A stretch of 64,000 bases of DNA from an uncultured Bacteroidales bacterium (GTDB taxonomy: Bacteria; Bacteroidota; Bacteroidia; Bacteroidales; UBA932): assembly GCA_900545245.1 (NCBI GenBank), contig UQYV01000009.1, positions 1 to 64,000 of the forward strand, read 5' to 3'. Shown here in pieces: positions 27,176-36,349 of the stretch. Under the pieces are notes generated by a model that saw nothing but the letters and a program-made list of their open reading frames with translations, did no database searches and was not told where the DNA came from. How positions within the stretch are numbered: position 1 is the first letter of the stretch; each line of letters begins with the position of its first letter. The translations under genes and the position numbers were made by a program.

Positions 27176-28246
27176 ATGAAGAAATACATTTATATCCTTG
27201 CTTTGGCTGCGCTTTCTGTTGTGGGATGCCGCAAGGCTGAACCTGCGGAGGACGAAAATGCCTGGATTCACGACGAGAGTCTGCGGGTTCCGGTGCTTTT
27301 CGGCTCTGCAAGCAATGTGGGAGCCACCACCAAGGCCATACAGAACGGGCTTGTCACAGGAAGTGTGATGAAATCTCTCGATGTGGGAGTTGTGGGAGTC
27401 GCTGAGAAAAACAGTGACGCCACTCCGGTCCAGTGGGGTGAAGATGTGGACGGAAGCATACTTATCAACAATCTCGGCGTCACCACAACGGCAAACGGCG
27501 AAGTGGTCTTCTCTCCGAAGATTTACTATCCGTTCGGAAACAAGTATGCCTATTCTTTCTACAGCTACTATCCCTACAAGAACAGCGAGGGGGGTACGGC
27601 ATCTGTTGTGGACGGCGCATTCAAAATCACCTATCCTCTCGGGAACACTGATATTCTTTGGGCAGGTTCACAGGCTCAGGACTATAATGGAGTTCCGGGC
27701 TACAATGCTGCCTATTGTCGTGCCGTGAAGCAGGCCGGGGTTGATTCACAATACTATCCTAAGCTTCAGTACCGCCATCTCCTGACTGCCCTCGTATTCA
27801 AGGTTGTCGGAAAGGACACTGACATCGAGAATTACGACGTGAAGGTGACGGGAATGCAGATTACCAATACTCCGACCTCAGCCACTCTCTGCATTGCAGA
27901 CAGCAAGGGCGTGAATTCCGGTGTGCTCACCGGCAGCGAGGAGTTGGGAAGCATCGGCTTTACCGACCTTAATGTTGTTCCGACGAGTGAGGAGACAGAG
28001 TTCTGTACGATTTTGGCGATGCCTGCCGCTAACTACACTGCAGCGATTACGCTGACTGTGGAGGGAGCAAACCGCAGTACCGTCGAACTTCCGCTTGGAA
28101 ACACTGACGGAAGCACCAGTTATGATGCCGGATACATCTACTATTTCACCGTGACTGTGAACAATCCGCAGGAGGTGACTATTGTAGAAACCGGACTGAC
28201 TGATTGGGTGCCGGGCGTAAATCCAACTCCTAACGATGAAATTTGA
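27176..28246 (+). CDS. Fimbrillin-family lipoprotein 3
   Basis: A 356-residue fimbrillin-like protein; a GTG nine bases upstream is an alternative start. The signal ends at a lipobox (SVVGC). Family landmarks are VPVLFGSASNVGATTKA, YSFYSYYPYKN, LQYRHLLTALVFKV and the C-terminal YFTVTVNNPQEVTIVETGLTDW. It is the most diverged of the three subunits, and its 3' end overlaps the DUF3575 gene by 11 bases. It may be a minor or tip subunit made at lower level because of the hairpin upstream. Confidence 0.83.
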   Translation: MKKYIYILALAALSVVGCRKAEPAEDENAWIHDESLRVPVLFGSASNVGATTKAIQNGLVTGSVMKSLDVGVVGVAEKNSDATPVQWGEDVDGSILINNLGVTTTANGEVVFSPKIYYPFGNKYAYSFYSYYPYKNSEGGTASVVDGAFKITYPLGNTDILWAGSQAQDYNGVPGYNAAYCRAVKQAGVDSQYYPKLQYRHLLTALVFKVVGKDTDIENYDVKVTGMQITNTPTSATLCIADSKGVNSGVLTGSEELGSIGFTDLNVVPTSEETEFCTILAMPAANYTAAITLTVEGANRSTVELPLGNTDGSTSYDAGYIYYFTVTVNNPQEVTIVETGLTDWVPGVNPTPNDEI

Positions 28247-28802
28247 CACTCATTTTGTTGTGCTATTGGCGGTGACGCTTCTTGCCCTTTGGGGCGGGGA
28301 GCGTCACGCCCGTGCGCAGCAGATAGCTGTCAAAACCAATGTGCTGGCTGATGCTCTGCTGACTCCGGATTTAGGCTTCGAGATGGTGACCGGAGAGCAC
28401 AGCTCGCTTTCAATCAATGTTTTAGGGCATTGGAAACCTTATGGGGTGCAGTCAAAGATGATTGCTGTCCAGCCTCAGTTCCGCTGGTGGTTCGGCGGTC
28501 GTCCGCTAGCCAGGGAATATGTAGGTTTGGGGGCCATTTTCACCGGCTACGATATGGCAATAGGGGACCACAGTTACTCCGGACTTGCAGGAGGTTTGGG
28601 TATCACCGGAGGATATGTCCTCCAGATAGGAAAGCGTTGGTGCGTAGACTTTTCCGGTGGAGTCGGACTTGTCGCATTCGGGCAGCGAAGAGCCGGTCGT
28701 CACGACAATTTCGGCGACCTTGACGCACAGGCGCACAACTCCAGGGGCTACAAACTCATACCAATAAATTTGGGCGTCAGTTTCGTATATATCATTAAAT
28801 AA
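28236..28802 (+). CDS. DUF3575 outer-membrane protein
   Basis: A 188-residue protein with a signal peptide (HARAQQ cleavage) and the standard DUF3575 pattern: IAVKTNVLADALLTPDLGFEM, SLSINVLGHWKPY, QFRWWFGGRPLAREYVGLG and a GLGITGGYVLQIGKRW strand. Such proteins form small barrels and are regular members of Bacteroidota fimbrial operons; an assembly or anchoring role is assumed but not proved. It is the second DUF3575-type gene in this operon and, unlike the first, lacks the charged tail. Confidence 0.85.
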   Translation: MKFDTHFVVLLAVTLLALWGGERHARAQQIAVKTNVLADALLTPDLGFEMVTGEHSSLSINVLGHWKPYGVQSKMIAVQPQFRWWFGGRPLAREYVGLGAIFTGYDMAIGDHSYSGLAGGLGITGGYVLQIGKRWCVDFSGGVGLVAFGQRRAGRHDNFGDLDAQAHNSRGYKLIPINLGVSFVYIIK

Positions 28803-28821
28803 ATCAGACCATAGAGAGTGT

Positions 28822-31089
28822 ATGAAAAAGGGAATGAAATTATTTCTTCTGATGGCTTTGCTTCTTCTTCCGATGATGCCGCTCGGCGCTCAGCAGATGA
28901 AGCGTGTCACCGGTCATATACTCGACAAGACCACCGGAAAACCCATTGACCTCAAGCAGGTTGCGGTGATGGTCTATGGTTTTAACACGGTTGCTCAAGC
29001 CGAGGATGTCAAGAAGCAGATGGACGGCGATGAAAACACTTTTGTTGTCCCTGATTCCCAGGCATTTCCCGACGATAACGGCTACTACGAAATCTCAATT
29101 CCGGAGACCGGCGCACTCATCTTCAAGGCGGATATGAAACCGGCGGTTCTTGAGAAAGTGAATTTCAGGCTTGAAATCAATGTCAGGATTGAGATGGGCA
29201 ACTACATCAGGACAAGTACGATTACGGCTATTCGTGACCAGGTGGGAGTGCTTGACCCTCAGGGAGATATCGAAGGAAACTATCTCAAGGCCCGGAGCAC
29301 GATTTCGCTTCCGGAAAACAGTGGGAAGACCAATGCGAGGATGATAGTCCAGCCTGTTCTGATTGACGGGGCGACGAAAGACACTCTCCGTTACCTGAAA
29401 CCTATGGTTATGGACGGAAAGGAATATCACCTGACCCAGCTGAGGCGGATGAATTATGATTATTCTCTCGACCCGCTGAGCAACTTTCTTTCGCCGGACA
29501 CTCTCTCCGCCGATGCCCAGATTATCAACTGGGCCGACACCATTTATCTTGAGAATCCGTCCCGAAACTATCAGGTGAAGGGAATAATCCTCCTCGAAGA
29601 CTACAATCTTCCATATTTCCGCAAAGACTATTTTCTCGCCTCATCCAGACTTCGCCGTCCATTGCGTTTCCTGGAGTATTCGATGGACCCGTATATGCTT
29701 GACCCTGAGCAATATCGCGAACGGGCAAAACGGGAGAAGCGAAATACTGCCGGAAATATGTCCTTGAATTTCAAGGTCGGGAAGGCTCAACTTGCGGAAG
29801 ATGACATTGTGGGGCGTGCGCAGATTGATTCAATCAAAACGGTCCTTTTGGACATCATCCACGGCGAAGGTTCCCAACTAAAGGAGTTTCACATCACGGG
29901 AATCGCCTCTCCGGACGGACCTTATGCGGGAAATGTGAATCTCGCAAAAAAGAGAATGGAATATGCTCTGAATCAGATTGTTTCGGTGCTGCCGAAGACG
30001 GTGAGAGACAGGGTGTATATGACCACAACTGCTTCAGTGGCTCCTTGGACCGCTGTGGCTGAACTGCTTGAGGCAGACTCGCTTATGACTCAGGCGAAGG
30101 CAATCAGGGACATTGTTGCGGCAAATCCCGGCACTCCGGGCAGGCAGTGGGGAAAAATCCGTGCGTTGCCGTATTACCGGAGTCTTATTGTCAATTACCT
30201 GCCCCGCTTGCGTTCAGTGCGCTATCAATATGGTTATGAGATATTCCGTGAGCTGACGCCGGATGAGATTATGGAACGTTGGCGCTCGGATGAGGACTAT
30301 CGAAGCGGCCGCAAAAAGTTTGCGCTTTATGAGTATTGGCATCTTTTCCAACTGGTCAAGGATAAGGATGAACTGGAAAAACTCTACCGGCGGGCTTACG
30401 ACGAATCAATTGAGGCTAATGGACGGCCGTGGATTCTGGCCGCGAACTCTCTCGCGGCATCTTACATTGCCAGGGGGGTGGCGGACACCACACTTCTGAG
30501 TGGATTTGTCGACCTTCGGACTCCGGTGGTGAATTTCCGCCTGATGAGACTCGACGGCAATGGCTATGACATCGTCAATCCGGAAGCTGTCATTGCCAAT
30601 CAGATGATTATGTATGTCTTGTCCAACGATTTCCGCAAGGCGGGACAGCTCACCAACATACTCCCTTCCAATGAGAAGAACCGTCTTGTGAGAGCTTTTG
30701 CCCTTTGTCTTGGCGGTTACTACAAAGGGGGAAACACCCCTGAGCAGAGAAGCCGTGCGCGCGAGGTTTTCGAGACGGTTTCAGAGAGTTCGCCGCTTAA
30801 CAGAGTTGTGCTGGCTCTTGCGATGAACACGAAGACTTATGATGCTGTTGCAGAGGAGGCGATGGCGGATCTGCCTCCGGATTCGGCGCTTACAGACTAT
30901 CTTTGGGCTGTAATTTATGGCCGGAAAGGGGCGAGAAGCCACGATTTTATGGATGATATGGCTTCGGAGGACTATCTTCTTTCCTGCTTTCGAAAAGATG
31001 CGTCTTTTGTGGATATTGCCGCAGGGGATGGGGATATTGTTGAGACTATAATGAAAAGTGCACGGGACAGATATGAAAATGGGGAATAA
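28822..31089 (+). CDS. Large exported protein with an OmpA-like stretch, fimbrial locus
   Basis: A 755-residue exported protein (signal ending PLGAQ). It begins with a carboxypeptidase-regulatory-like beta domain (VTGHILDKTTGKPIDL, about 28-110), then a beta-rich region. From about 310 to 420 the pattern NFKVGKAQLAEDD, IDSIKTVLLDI, FHITGIASPDGPYAGNVNLAKKRM resembles an OmpA-type domain, although the usual peptidoglycan-binding pair is not obvious. The C-terminal third is helical and may form tetratricopeptide-like repeats. It lies after DUF3575 and before a barrel-like protein, so it may anchor fimbriae to the envelope. I do not know a named homologue. Confidence 0.62.
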   Translation: MKKGMKLFLLMALLLLPMMPLGAQQMKRVTGHILDKTTGKPIDLKQVAVMVYGFNTVAQAEDVKKQMDGDENTFVVPDSQAFPDDNGYYEISIPETGALIFKADMKPAVLEKVNFRLEINVRIEMGNYIRTSTITAIRDQVGVLDPQGDIEGNYLKARSTISLPENSGKTNARMIVQPVLIDGATKDTLRYLKPMVMDGKEYHLTQLRRMNYDYSLDPLSNFLSPDTLSADAQIINWADTIYLENPSRNYQVKGIILLEDYNLPYFRKDYFLASSRLRRPLRFLEYSMDPYMLDPEQYRERAKREKRNTAGNMSLNFKVGKAQLAEDDIVGRAQIDSIKTVLLDIIHGEGSQLKEFHITGIASPDGPYAGNVNLAKKRMEYALNQIVSVLPKTVRDRVYMTTTASVAPWTAVAELLEADSLMTQAKAIRDIVAANPGTPGRQWGKIRALPYYRSLIVNYLPRLRSVRYQYGYEIFRELTPDEIMERWRSDEDYRSGRKKFALYEYWHLFQLVKDKDELEKLYRRAYDESIEANGRPWILAANSLAASYIARGVADTTLLSGFVDLRTPVVNFRLMRLDGNGYDIVNPEAVIANQMIMYVLSNDFRKAGQLTNILPSNEKNRLVRAFALCLGGYYKGGNTPEQRSRAREVFETVSESSPLNRVVLALAMNTKTYDAVAEEAMADLPPDSALTDYLWAVIYGRKGARSHDFMDDMASEDYLLSCFRKDASFVDIAAGDGDIVETIMKSARDRYENGE

Positions 31090-32347
31090 ACATTTTATTT
31101 GTTTTGCGTTTTTTGCGCTATCTCTCTTTCTGATGCCTATTTCTTTGCCGGCGCAGGAAGTGGTGGTGGACACATCGAGTTTCAATGCGTTGGAATTCAG
31201 TATGCAGAGGCGCTACCGTCCTGAGAATGAGCCTTTTGTCTCAGAACGCTTTTGGGACAACACATTTCTGCGATTGAGCGTGGGGTCCTGCGGGCTGTTC
31301 CCCAATTCCGCGTCAAGCTATTCCCAAGGGCCTGTCGCATCAGTTTATATCGGGAAGATGTTCGGCCCTTTGAATTCCGTCAGCGTTGGAGCATCTGTGT
31401 CAGAGTTCCGGCGTAATGTGGACGGAGTGAGAGTCTGGAGAGGAGGAGTCGGCTTTTCGCACAGTTTCAACTTCAGTTCATACTTTTATGGCTATTCCCC
31501 GTCGAGAATACTCAGTATCTCGACTCTTGAGGGGGCGGAGCTCGGGCTTGTCCGCGCAAAAGGGGAGTATGGGGCGGCGATGCTCCTTAATGTCGGGCTG
31601 GATATGAGGGCTCAGATAGCAAGGGAAATCGAACTTTTTTTCGCCCCGAAAATACTTTTCGGAAATGACGGTCTCGACAAATATCCGTCTCCACAGAATT
31701 GCCATTTCGGCTATGGTTTCGATTTTGGAATTCTCGCCCATTTCAACCGTCATAGGGAAGACAGCGGCGAAAAGGAGAGTTTTTCTTCTTGGTTTGCAAA
31801 GGATGCGTTCATTTCATTTTCCGGCGGCGCCCAGTTTCAGATTTCTGAACTTGTAGGCAAAACAGCCGGCTATCTGCCATCGACAAGGGAAAGTGTGGCT
31901 CTGTCATACGGACGCCGGCTTAGCGGTCCTCTATCTCTCAGATTGTCAGCTTTTTACGGACGAGACATTTGGAAACGCTTCAATGACGGCAGAAGTCTCA
32001 ACTGTTACTACGGGGGAGGGCGTGCGGAACTTATGTTTGACACCCTTCATTGGTGGAAAAGAAGCCGTCCAGTCTTTTCTCTTCCGATTCTCCTCGGGCC
32101 GGAAGCCGGCTTGCTCTGGAAACCGGACGAGGGTTACACCATTCGCAGAATCTATCTGGGTCTGACCGGGGGGCTCCAGATGCGTTTCAACATTGCACGG
32201 CATTTCGGACTCTTCATTGAACCGAGGATGTCTCTTGTCCCATATTCCTGGAAAACACGCAGCGGCAATGTCCTGGTTTCTTCAATGACCACTTGGTACG
32301 ACACACTTTTCTCCCTCCAACTCGGAGTGAACATCCCTCTGCAGTGA
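31073..32347 (+). CDS. Probable outer-membrane beta-barrel, end of fimbrial operon
   Basis: A 424-residue exported protein. I use the ATG at 31073, which overlaps the previous gene by 17 bases; a GTG at 31058 is also open. The signal peptide ends near LPAQE. The mature part has many alternating aromatic/polar strands (LRLSVGSCGLFP, VSVGASVSEF, FGLFIEPRMSLVPY) and ends with LQLGVNIPLQ, which fits an outer-membrane barrel. No family is recognised. Strong overlap with the OmpA-like gene suggests the two proteins work together. Confidence 0.6.
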   Translation: MKMGNKHFICFAFFALSLFLMPISLPAQEVVVDTSSFNALEFSMQRRYRPENEPFVSERFWDNTFLRLSVGSCGLFPNSASSYSQGPVASVYIGKMFGPLNSVSVGASVSEFRRNVDGVRVWRGGVGFSHSFNFSSYFYGYSPSRILSISTLEGAELGLVRAKGEYGAAMLLNVGLDMRAQIAREIELFFAPKILFGNDGLDKYPSPQNCHFGYGFDFGILAHFNRHREDSGEKESFSSWFAKDAFISFSGGAQFQISELVGKTAGYLPSTRESVALSYGRRLSGPLSLRLSAFYGRDIWKRFNDGRSLNCYYGGGRAELMFDTLHWWKRSRPVFSLPILLGPEAGLLWKPDEGYTIRRIYLGLTGGLQMRFNIARHFGLFIEPRMSLVPYSWKTRSGNVLVSSMTTWYDTLFSLQLGVNIPLQ

Positions 32348-32394
32348 CGAACGCCTGAACCGTATTTTTCTCATCGAGGGCATGAGGCGCGACT

Positions 32395-33276
32395 TTAGAA
32401 CTCCAGCAGGGCGGTGACGGGGTAGTGGTCGGAGATGTAGGGAACGGCGGCATAGCTGTCTGTTACCGTGCGGAAACTTGGGCATTTGGAGAAGCCGCTG
32501 TAGTAGATGTAGTCGATGGTGAGGCCGTCAGTTGCCGCGAGATCGATGAACTGGTCGCCGACTGCGGCTTTCTTCAGAGGCTTCCCGAAGGCGTTGAATG
32601 ACGGGGTGTCATCTGTGACTTGAGCCGTCTCTCTTGCGCTTGACATAATTTGGTTGAGCTCGGAGAGGACGGAATCTGAAGGGAGGACATTGAAATCACC
32701 CGTCAGCACCATCGGATAGCCGTCGGGATTGATGCTTCCGATTCTGTCCACAATCAGTTTCAGACCGTTTTTCTCGGCAAGTCTTCCACGGTGGTCGAGA
32801 TGGGTGTTTACGTAGTAGAACTTCCTCTGTCCGATTTTCATCAGTGCCCAAGTGGCAGTTCTGCGGCAGGCGGCATCCCATCCGAACGACGGAGTTTCAG
32901 GAGTCTCTGACAGCCAGAATGTGCCCCATTCGAGAAGTTCAATTTTTTCCTTATTATAGAAAATCATCATCCTTTCGCCTTCTTCCTTTCCGTCGTCCCG
33001 TCCGACTCCCACGCCATCATAATCCGGACAATTCTCCCTGATATAGTCGGACTGGAAACCGAAAGCCTCCTGCAGCCCCATAATATCAGGCTTTATGTCC
33101 TCAATCATCGCTATTGTCGCTTCCTTTCTGTTAGCCCACGAATTCTCGCCGTCGTCCGCCACACCCATCCGGATGTTGAACGAAACGACTCTCAACTGTT
33201 CGGCGACAGGACTGCAGGAAAGGATGCTCAGCGCCGCAAAGATTAGTGCGAATAATGTGATTCTGACTCTTTTCAT
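32395..33276 (-). CDS. Endonuclease/exonuclease/phosphatase-family lipoprotein
   Basis: A 293-residue lipoprotein (lipobox ILSC) with a four-layer EEP fold. Visible motifs are VVSFNIRMG with the metal-binding Asn, IMGLQEAFG with the catalytic Glu, VNTHLDHRGR, LTGDFNVLPSD and the final ISDHYPVTALL with its Asp-His pair. These proteins cut phosphodiesters of nucleic acids, lipids or inositol phosphates; the substrate is not evident. I chose 33276 rather than the longer frame because the signal peptide starts there and a good promoter lies directly upstream. It is transcribed toward the fimbrial operon, convergent with it. Confidence 0.88.
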   Translation of the reverse strand: MKRVRITLFALIFAALSILSCSPVAEQLRVVSFNIRMGVADDGENSWANRKEATIAMIEDIKPDIMGLQEAFGFQSDYIRENCPDYDGVGVGRDDGKEEGERMMIFYNKEKIELLEWGTFWLSETPETPSFGWDAACRRTATWALMKIGQRKFYYVNTHLDHRGRLAEKNGLKLIVDRIGSINPDGYPMVLTGDFNVLPSDSVLSELNQIMSSARETAQVTDDTPSFNAFGKPLKKAAVGDQFIDLAATDGLTIDYIYYSGFSKCPSFRTVTDSYAAVPYISDHYPVTALLEF

Positions 33277-33284
33277 GATATATT

Positions 33285-33317
33285 CAAATCTATAGTTCGT
33301 AGATAAAGAGACACAAA
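33285..33317 (-). promoter_or_regulatory. Promoter of the EEP lipoprotein gene
   Basis: On the minus strand TTTG (33317-33314), 21 bases, TAGATTTG (33292-33285). The predicted start site is near 33279, only a few bases before the ATG at 33276, so the message may be almost leaderless. Confidence 0.55.
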
Positions 33318-33391
33318 AATAACAATTATTTCGCAACTGAACTTTAATAGCGTATTGCTCTCGATATATATCGTTTTAGAGTGGTTGATGA

Positions 33392-33422
33392 TTGATTTTA
33401 ATGGAGATTGTTCATAAATTTG
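33392..33422 (+). promoter_or_regulatory. Promoter of the dehydrogenase-symporter pair
   Basis: TTG (33392-33394), 20 bases, TAAATTTG (33415-33422). It predicts a start site near 33429 and a leader of about 16 bases before the ATG at 33445. The -33 part is weak. Confidence 0.4.
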
Positions 33423-33444
33423 GCTTTCAGATAAAACTTGAATT

Positions 33445-34491
33445 ATGAGACAGGCAGTTTTGATTGGACCGGAACATATTGAATTCCGGGAAGTTCCGTC
33501 TCCGGAGGCAAAGGACCTCGGGGCGCATCAGGTGCTGGCGAAAATAAAGCGGATTGGTATATGCGGAAGCGAAATCCACTCCTGGCACGGGAATCATCCG
33601 GCGACTTTCTATCCTGTGGTTCAAGGGCACGAATACTCTGCCGAAGTCGTTGCCATCGGCCCTGAAGTAGGAGTCTGTGCACCGGGAGACAGGATAACGG
33701 CGCGCCCTCAACTGGTCTGCGGGAAATGCGGACCTTGTCGTAGGGGGCAGTACAATGTCTGCGAAAATCTGCGAGTCCAGGCTTTTCAGGCGGATGGCGC
33801 AGCGCAGGATTATTTTGTAATCGATGATGACAGAGTCGTGCGTTTGCCGGATGATATGCCTTGGGAATACGGTGCAATGGTCGAACCTGCGGCAGTGGGG
33901 GCGCACGCCGCTGCAAGAGCAGGGGATTTGAGGGGTAAGAATGTGGTGGTTTCCGGTGCCGGAACCATAGGCAATCTTGTCGCTCAGGCAGTGATTGCTT
34001 CCGGGGCAAAGCGGGTGCTCATCACCGATGTGAGTGACTACAGGCTTGAAATCGCCCGTCGCTGTGGCATTGCCGAAACCTTGAATGTCCTCCACACTCC
34101 ATTGAAAGACGCCGTCAGGGAGGTTTTTGCCGATGAGGGGTTTCAAGTCTGTTTCGAGGTCGCCGGAGTGGAAAGCAGCCTGCGCTCTCTGATGGAATCT
34201 GTAGAAAAGGGAGGAACTGTCGTGGTCGTCGCGGTTTTCAGCGAGGACCCGCGGCTGAGTATGTTCCATCTCGGGGAACACGAATTGAATCTTGTCGGGA
34301 CTATGATGTACCGTCACGAGGATTATCTTCTGACAGTGAAGAATATCGCCGATGGTTCAATCAAACTTGACGCTCTGATTTCCAATATCTTCCCGTTTGA
34401 AAAATATGCTCAGGCATATAAATTCATTGACGAAAGCCGTGGAAAATCGATGAAGGTCATAATTGATCTCGATGCCTCGGATTCAAATTGA
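33445..34491 (+). CDS. Zinc-dependent medium-chain polyol/alcohol dehydrogenase
   Basis: A 348-residue cytoplasmic NAD(P)-dependent enzyme. Cys40, His62 and Glu63 (GHE) form the catalytic zinc site; Cys92, Cys95, Cys98 and Cys106 form the structural zinc site. The Rossmann fold is marked by SGAGTIGNLVAQ near residue 170. The overall pattern is like sorbitol, L-iditol or galactitol dehydrogenases. It precedes a sodium/solute symporter by 45 bases, and the second PUL follows, so it probably oxidises a sugar or sugar alcohol brought in by that symporter. The exact substrate is unknown. Confidence 0.9.
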   Translation: MRQAVLIGPEHIEFREVPSPEAKDLGAHQVLAKIKRIGICGSEIHSWHGNHPATFYPVVQGHEYSAEVVAIGPEVGVCAPGDRITARPQLVCGKCGPCRRGQYNVCENLRVQAFQADGAAQDYFVIDDDRVVRLPDDMPWEYGAMVEPAAVGAHAAARAGDLRGKNVVVSGAGTIGNLVAQAVIASGAKRVLITDVSDYRLEIARRCGIAETLNVLHTPLKDAVREVFADEGFQVCFEVAGVESSLRSLMESVEKGGTVVVVAVFSEDPRLSMFHLGEHELNLVGTMMYRHEDYLLTVKNIADGSIKLDALISNIFPFEKYAQAYKFIDESRGKSMKVIIDLDASDSN

Positions 34492-34536
34492 TGTTAAATA
34501 TAATCACCGACATATCAGGGAAATACAAATAAAACT

Positions 34537-36138
34537 ATGGCAATTGTTGACTGGCTTATCGTCGCCCTTTTTCTATGCACGCTCATATTGATAGGTTATT
34601 TCTTTTCGAAGAAAAACCGAAATATTGAAGATTATTTCGTTGCCGGACGCTCTATGCCAGGCTGGCTCGTGGCAATTGCTGCGACCGGGACGTCCATCAG
34701 CGCGGGAACTTTTGTCGGCTCTCCCGAACTGGGTTTCAATACCAATCTGACCTATATAATGAACCTCGTCGGAGCGATATGCGGGGGACTGCTTGTGGCA
34801 GCGTTCATCCTTCCAAGGCTCTATAACGCAAGGACAATCACCATCTACGGCTTCATCGGTGAACGTTTCGGAGAGACTTCCAAGCGGGCGACTTCGGTGA
34901 TGTTCCTGCTCGGTCAGCTCTTCACCTCCGGCAGTCGTCTGTTCATAGCGGCGATAGCCATAAGCGTAATAGTTTTCGGCAATATCCAGTTCCAGTTTAT
35001 GGTATGGAGCATAGTCATACTTGGAATAGTTTCGACTTTCTACACTATGATGGGCGGAATCAAAGGTCTGCTCTACATAGATACATTTCAGACCCTGCTG
35101 ATGATATTCACCGGCATACTCGCCCTTGTCCTCGTGGCCTGTGACTTGAATTCCGTTGATTTCACTCAGTTGTGGCATCTGCTGACCGACGGGGGAATGG
35201 TCAAGAATCCGGCTGTGGAGGGAGTCGTGCCCGGTATTGCGGCTGACGGGCAGCTTACAGGTTGGAGCCGGGGGAGCAAACTTGAAATGTTTGACCCGAG
35301 TATAGATTTCAGCAAGCCCTATACTATAATAGGAGGACTTATTGGCGTCACAATATTTCGTGTTGCGCAGTTTTCCACTGACCACGAATTCGTCCAGCGG
35401 CAGCTCGCCTGCAAGGACGTGAAAAAAGCCGGACGTTCGCTGGTCGCCTCCCAGTTGATTACCCTCCCGACAGTTCTCATCTTTCTCGGAATCGGCTTGC
35501 TTCTTTATGTGAAATACATCACTGACCCTTCCGCGGATGGCGCTTTGAGCGAAGGATTTTTCAGCGATGCCCGCGACATTTTCCCGCAATACATCAAAAA
35601 CCACATTCCCGTAGGAGTGCGTGGACTGATGATTACAGGGCTGCTCGCCGCCGCACTTTCGAGTTTCAATTCAGCGATTAACTCGATGGCGTCAAGTTTC
35701 GTCTCCGACCTTTATCTCCCGATTTGGGAACAGCGCCGCGGAACCGGGGTTTCGGATTCACAGCAGATGGCATCCTCCCGTTGGGTGGTGGCTCTGATGG
35801 GCACAATGCTGACACTTTTCGCTATACTTACCTGCGTGATGCAGCAAAGCAGCGGACTCAATCTCGTGGATTTCGCAACCGGAGTTATGTGCTTTGCCTA
35901 TGTCGGTATGCTTGGTGTTTTCTTGACAGCCATCTTCACCAAAAGGGGAAATACGGCGAGTGTGCTTTCGGCTTTGATTGTCGGGCTTATAATCGTGATT
36001 CCATTGATGTTTCAGAAATCATTTTTCGGACACAACTACATCGCGTGGACATGGTGGTGTCCTCTGGGGGCTGTTGTGACCACTGCCATTTGTCTTCTCG
36101 GTAAGCCCGCTAAGGGGAGTGCGGCCAAACTTCGTTAA
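34537..36138 (+). CDS. Sodium/solute symporter (SSS family)
   Basis: A 533-residue inner-membrane transporter with about 13-14 hydrophobic segments. The N-terminal SKKNRNIEDYFVAGRSMPGWLVA is the standard SSS opening, followed by GTSISAGTFVGSPELG. The core FQTLLMIFTG and ALSSFNSAINSMASSF segments, including the sodium-site Ser/Asn-rich stretch, agree with SGLT-like sugar transporters. It likely imports a monosaccharide, acidic sugar or polyol with sodium. Its partner gene is the dehydrogenase just upstream. A hairpin terminator at 36183-36210 separates it from the next operon. Confidence 0.93.
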   Translation: MAIVDWLIVALFLCTLILIGYFFSKKNRNIEDYFVAGRSMPGWLVAIAATGTSISAGTFVGSPELGFNTNLTYIMNLVGAICGGLLVAAFILPRLYNARTITIYGFIGERFGETSKRATSVMFLLGQLFTSGSRLFIAAIAISVIVFGNIQFQFMVWSIVILGIVSTFYTMMGGIKGLLYIDTFQTLLMIFTGILALVLVACDLNSVDFTQLWHLLTDGGMVKNPAVEGVVPGIAADGQLTGWSRGSKLEMFDPSIDFSKPYTIIGGLIGVTIFRVAQFSTDHEFVQRQLACKDVKKAGRSLVASQLITLPTVLIFLGIGLLLYVKYITDPSADGALSEGFFSDARDIFPQYIKNHIPVGVRGLMITGLLAAALSSFNSAINSMASSFVSDLYLPIWEQRRGTGVSDSQQMASSRWVVALMGTMLTLFAILTCVMQQSSGLNLVDFATGVMCFAYVGMLGVFLTAIFTKRGNTASVLSALIVGLIIVIPLMFQKSFFGHNYIAWTWWCPLGAVVTTAICLLGKPAKGSAAKLR

Positions 36139-36141
36139 ATT

Positions 36142-36164
36142 TTACTAAAGCATTCATTTAGTAA
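36142..36164. promoter_or_regulatory. TTACTAAA/TTTAGTAA dyad, candidate operator
   Basis: TTACTAAA and TTTAGTAA form a perfect 8-bp inverted repeat with a 7-base gap, just after the symporter stop codon. A third TTTAGTAA copy (36252-36259) falls between the -33 and -7 boxes of the fusion-gene promoter. That arrangement would suit autoregulation by the LacI part of the fusion, but the half-site is A/T-rich and could recur by chance. Confidence 0.4.
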
Positions 36165-36182
36165 CCCTGTTTTGGATATTTC

Positions 36183-36210
36183 GTGTCGGAAAATTTTTGT
36201 TTTCCGGCAC
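36183..36210 (+). terminator. Hairpin terminator after the symporter gene
   Basis: GTGTCGGAAAA pairs with TTTTCCGGCAC over 11 bp with one G-T pair and a short T-rich loop; GTTTTCGTCTT follows. Confidence 0.7.
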
Positions 36211-36244
36211 GTTTTCGTCTTGTAAATCGTTATACATAAATTTG

Positions 36245-36279
36245 TTTTGCGTTTAGTAAAACCGAATTCATATATTTGC
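36245..36279 (+). promoter_or_regulatory. Promoter of the second PUL
   Basis: TTTTGC (36245-36250), 20 bases, TATATTTGC (36271-36279). The start site would be near 36285, giving a 65-base leader. The TTTAGTAA half-site at 36252-36259 lies inside the promoter. Confidence 0.6.
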
Positions 36280-36287
36280 GCATACAA

Positions 36288-36325
36288 ACCGGCAAAGCTT
36301 TTTCGGGCTTGTTTCAGAAGCCGGT
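36288..36325 (+). other. Leader stem of the fusion-gene mRNA
   Basis: ACCGGC (36288-36293) pairs with GCCGGT (36320-36325), with an inner AAGC/GCTT pair set (36295-36298 with 36307-36310). It would form at the very 5' end of the transcript, before the ATG at 36350. Confidence 0.35.
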
Positions 36326-36349
36326 GGACAGAAACTAAAAGGCGAAAAT

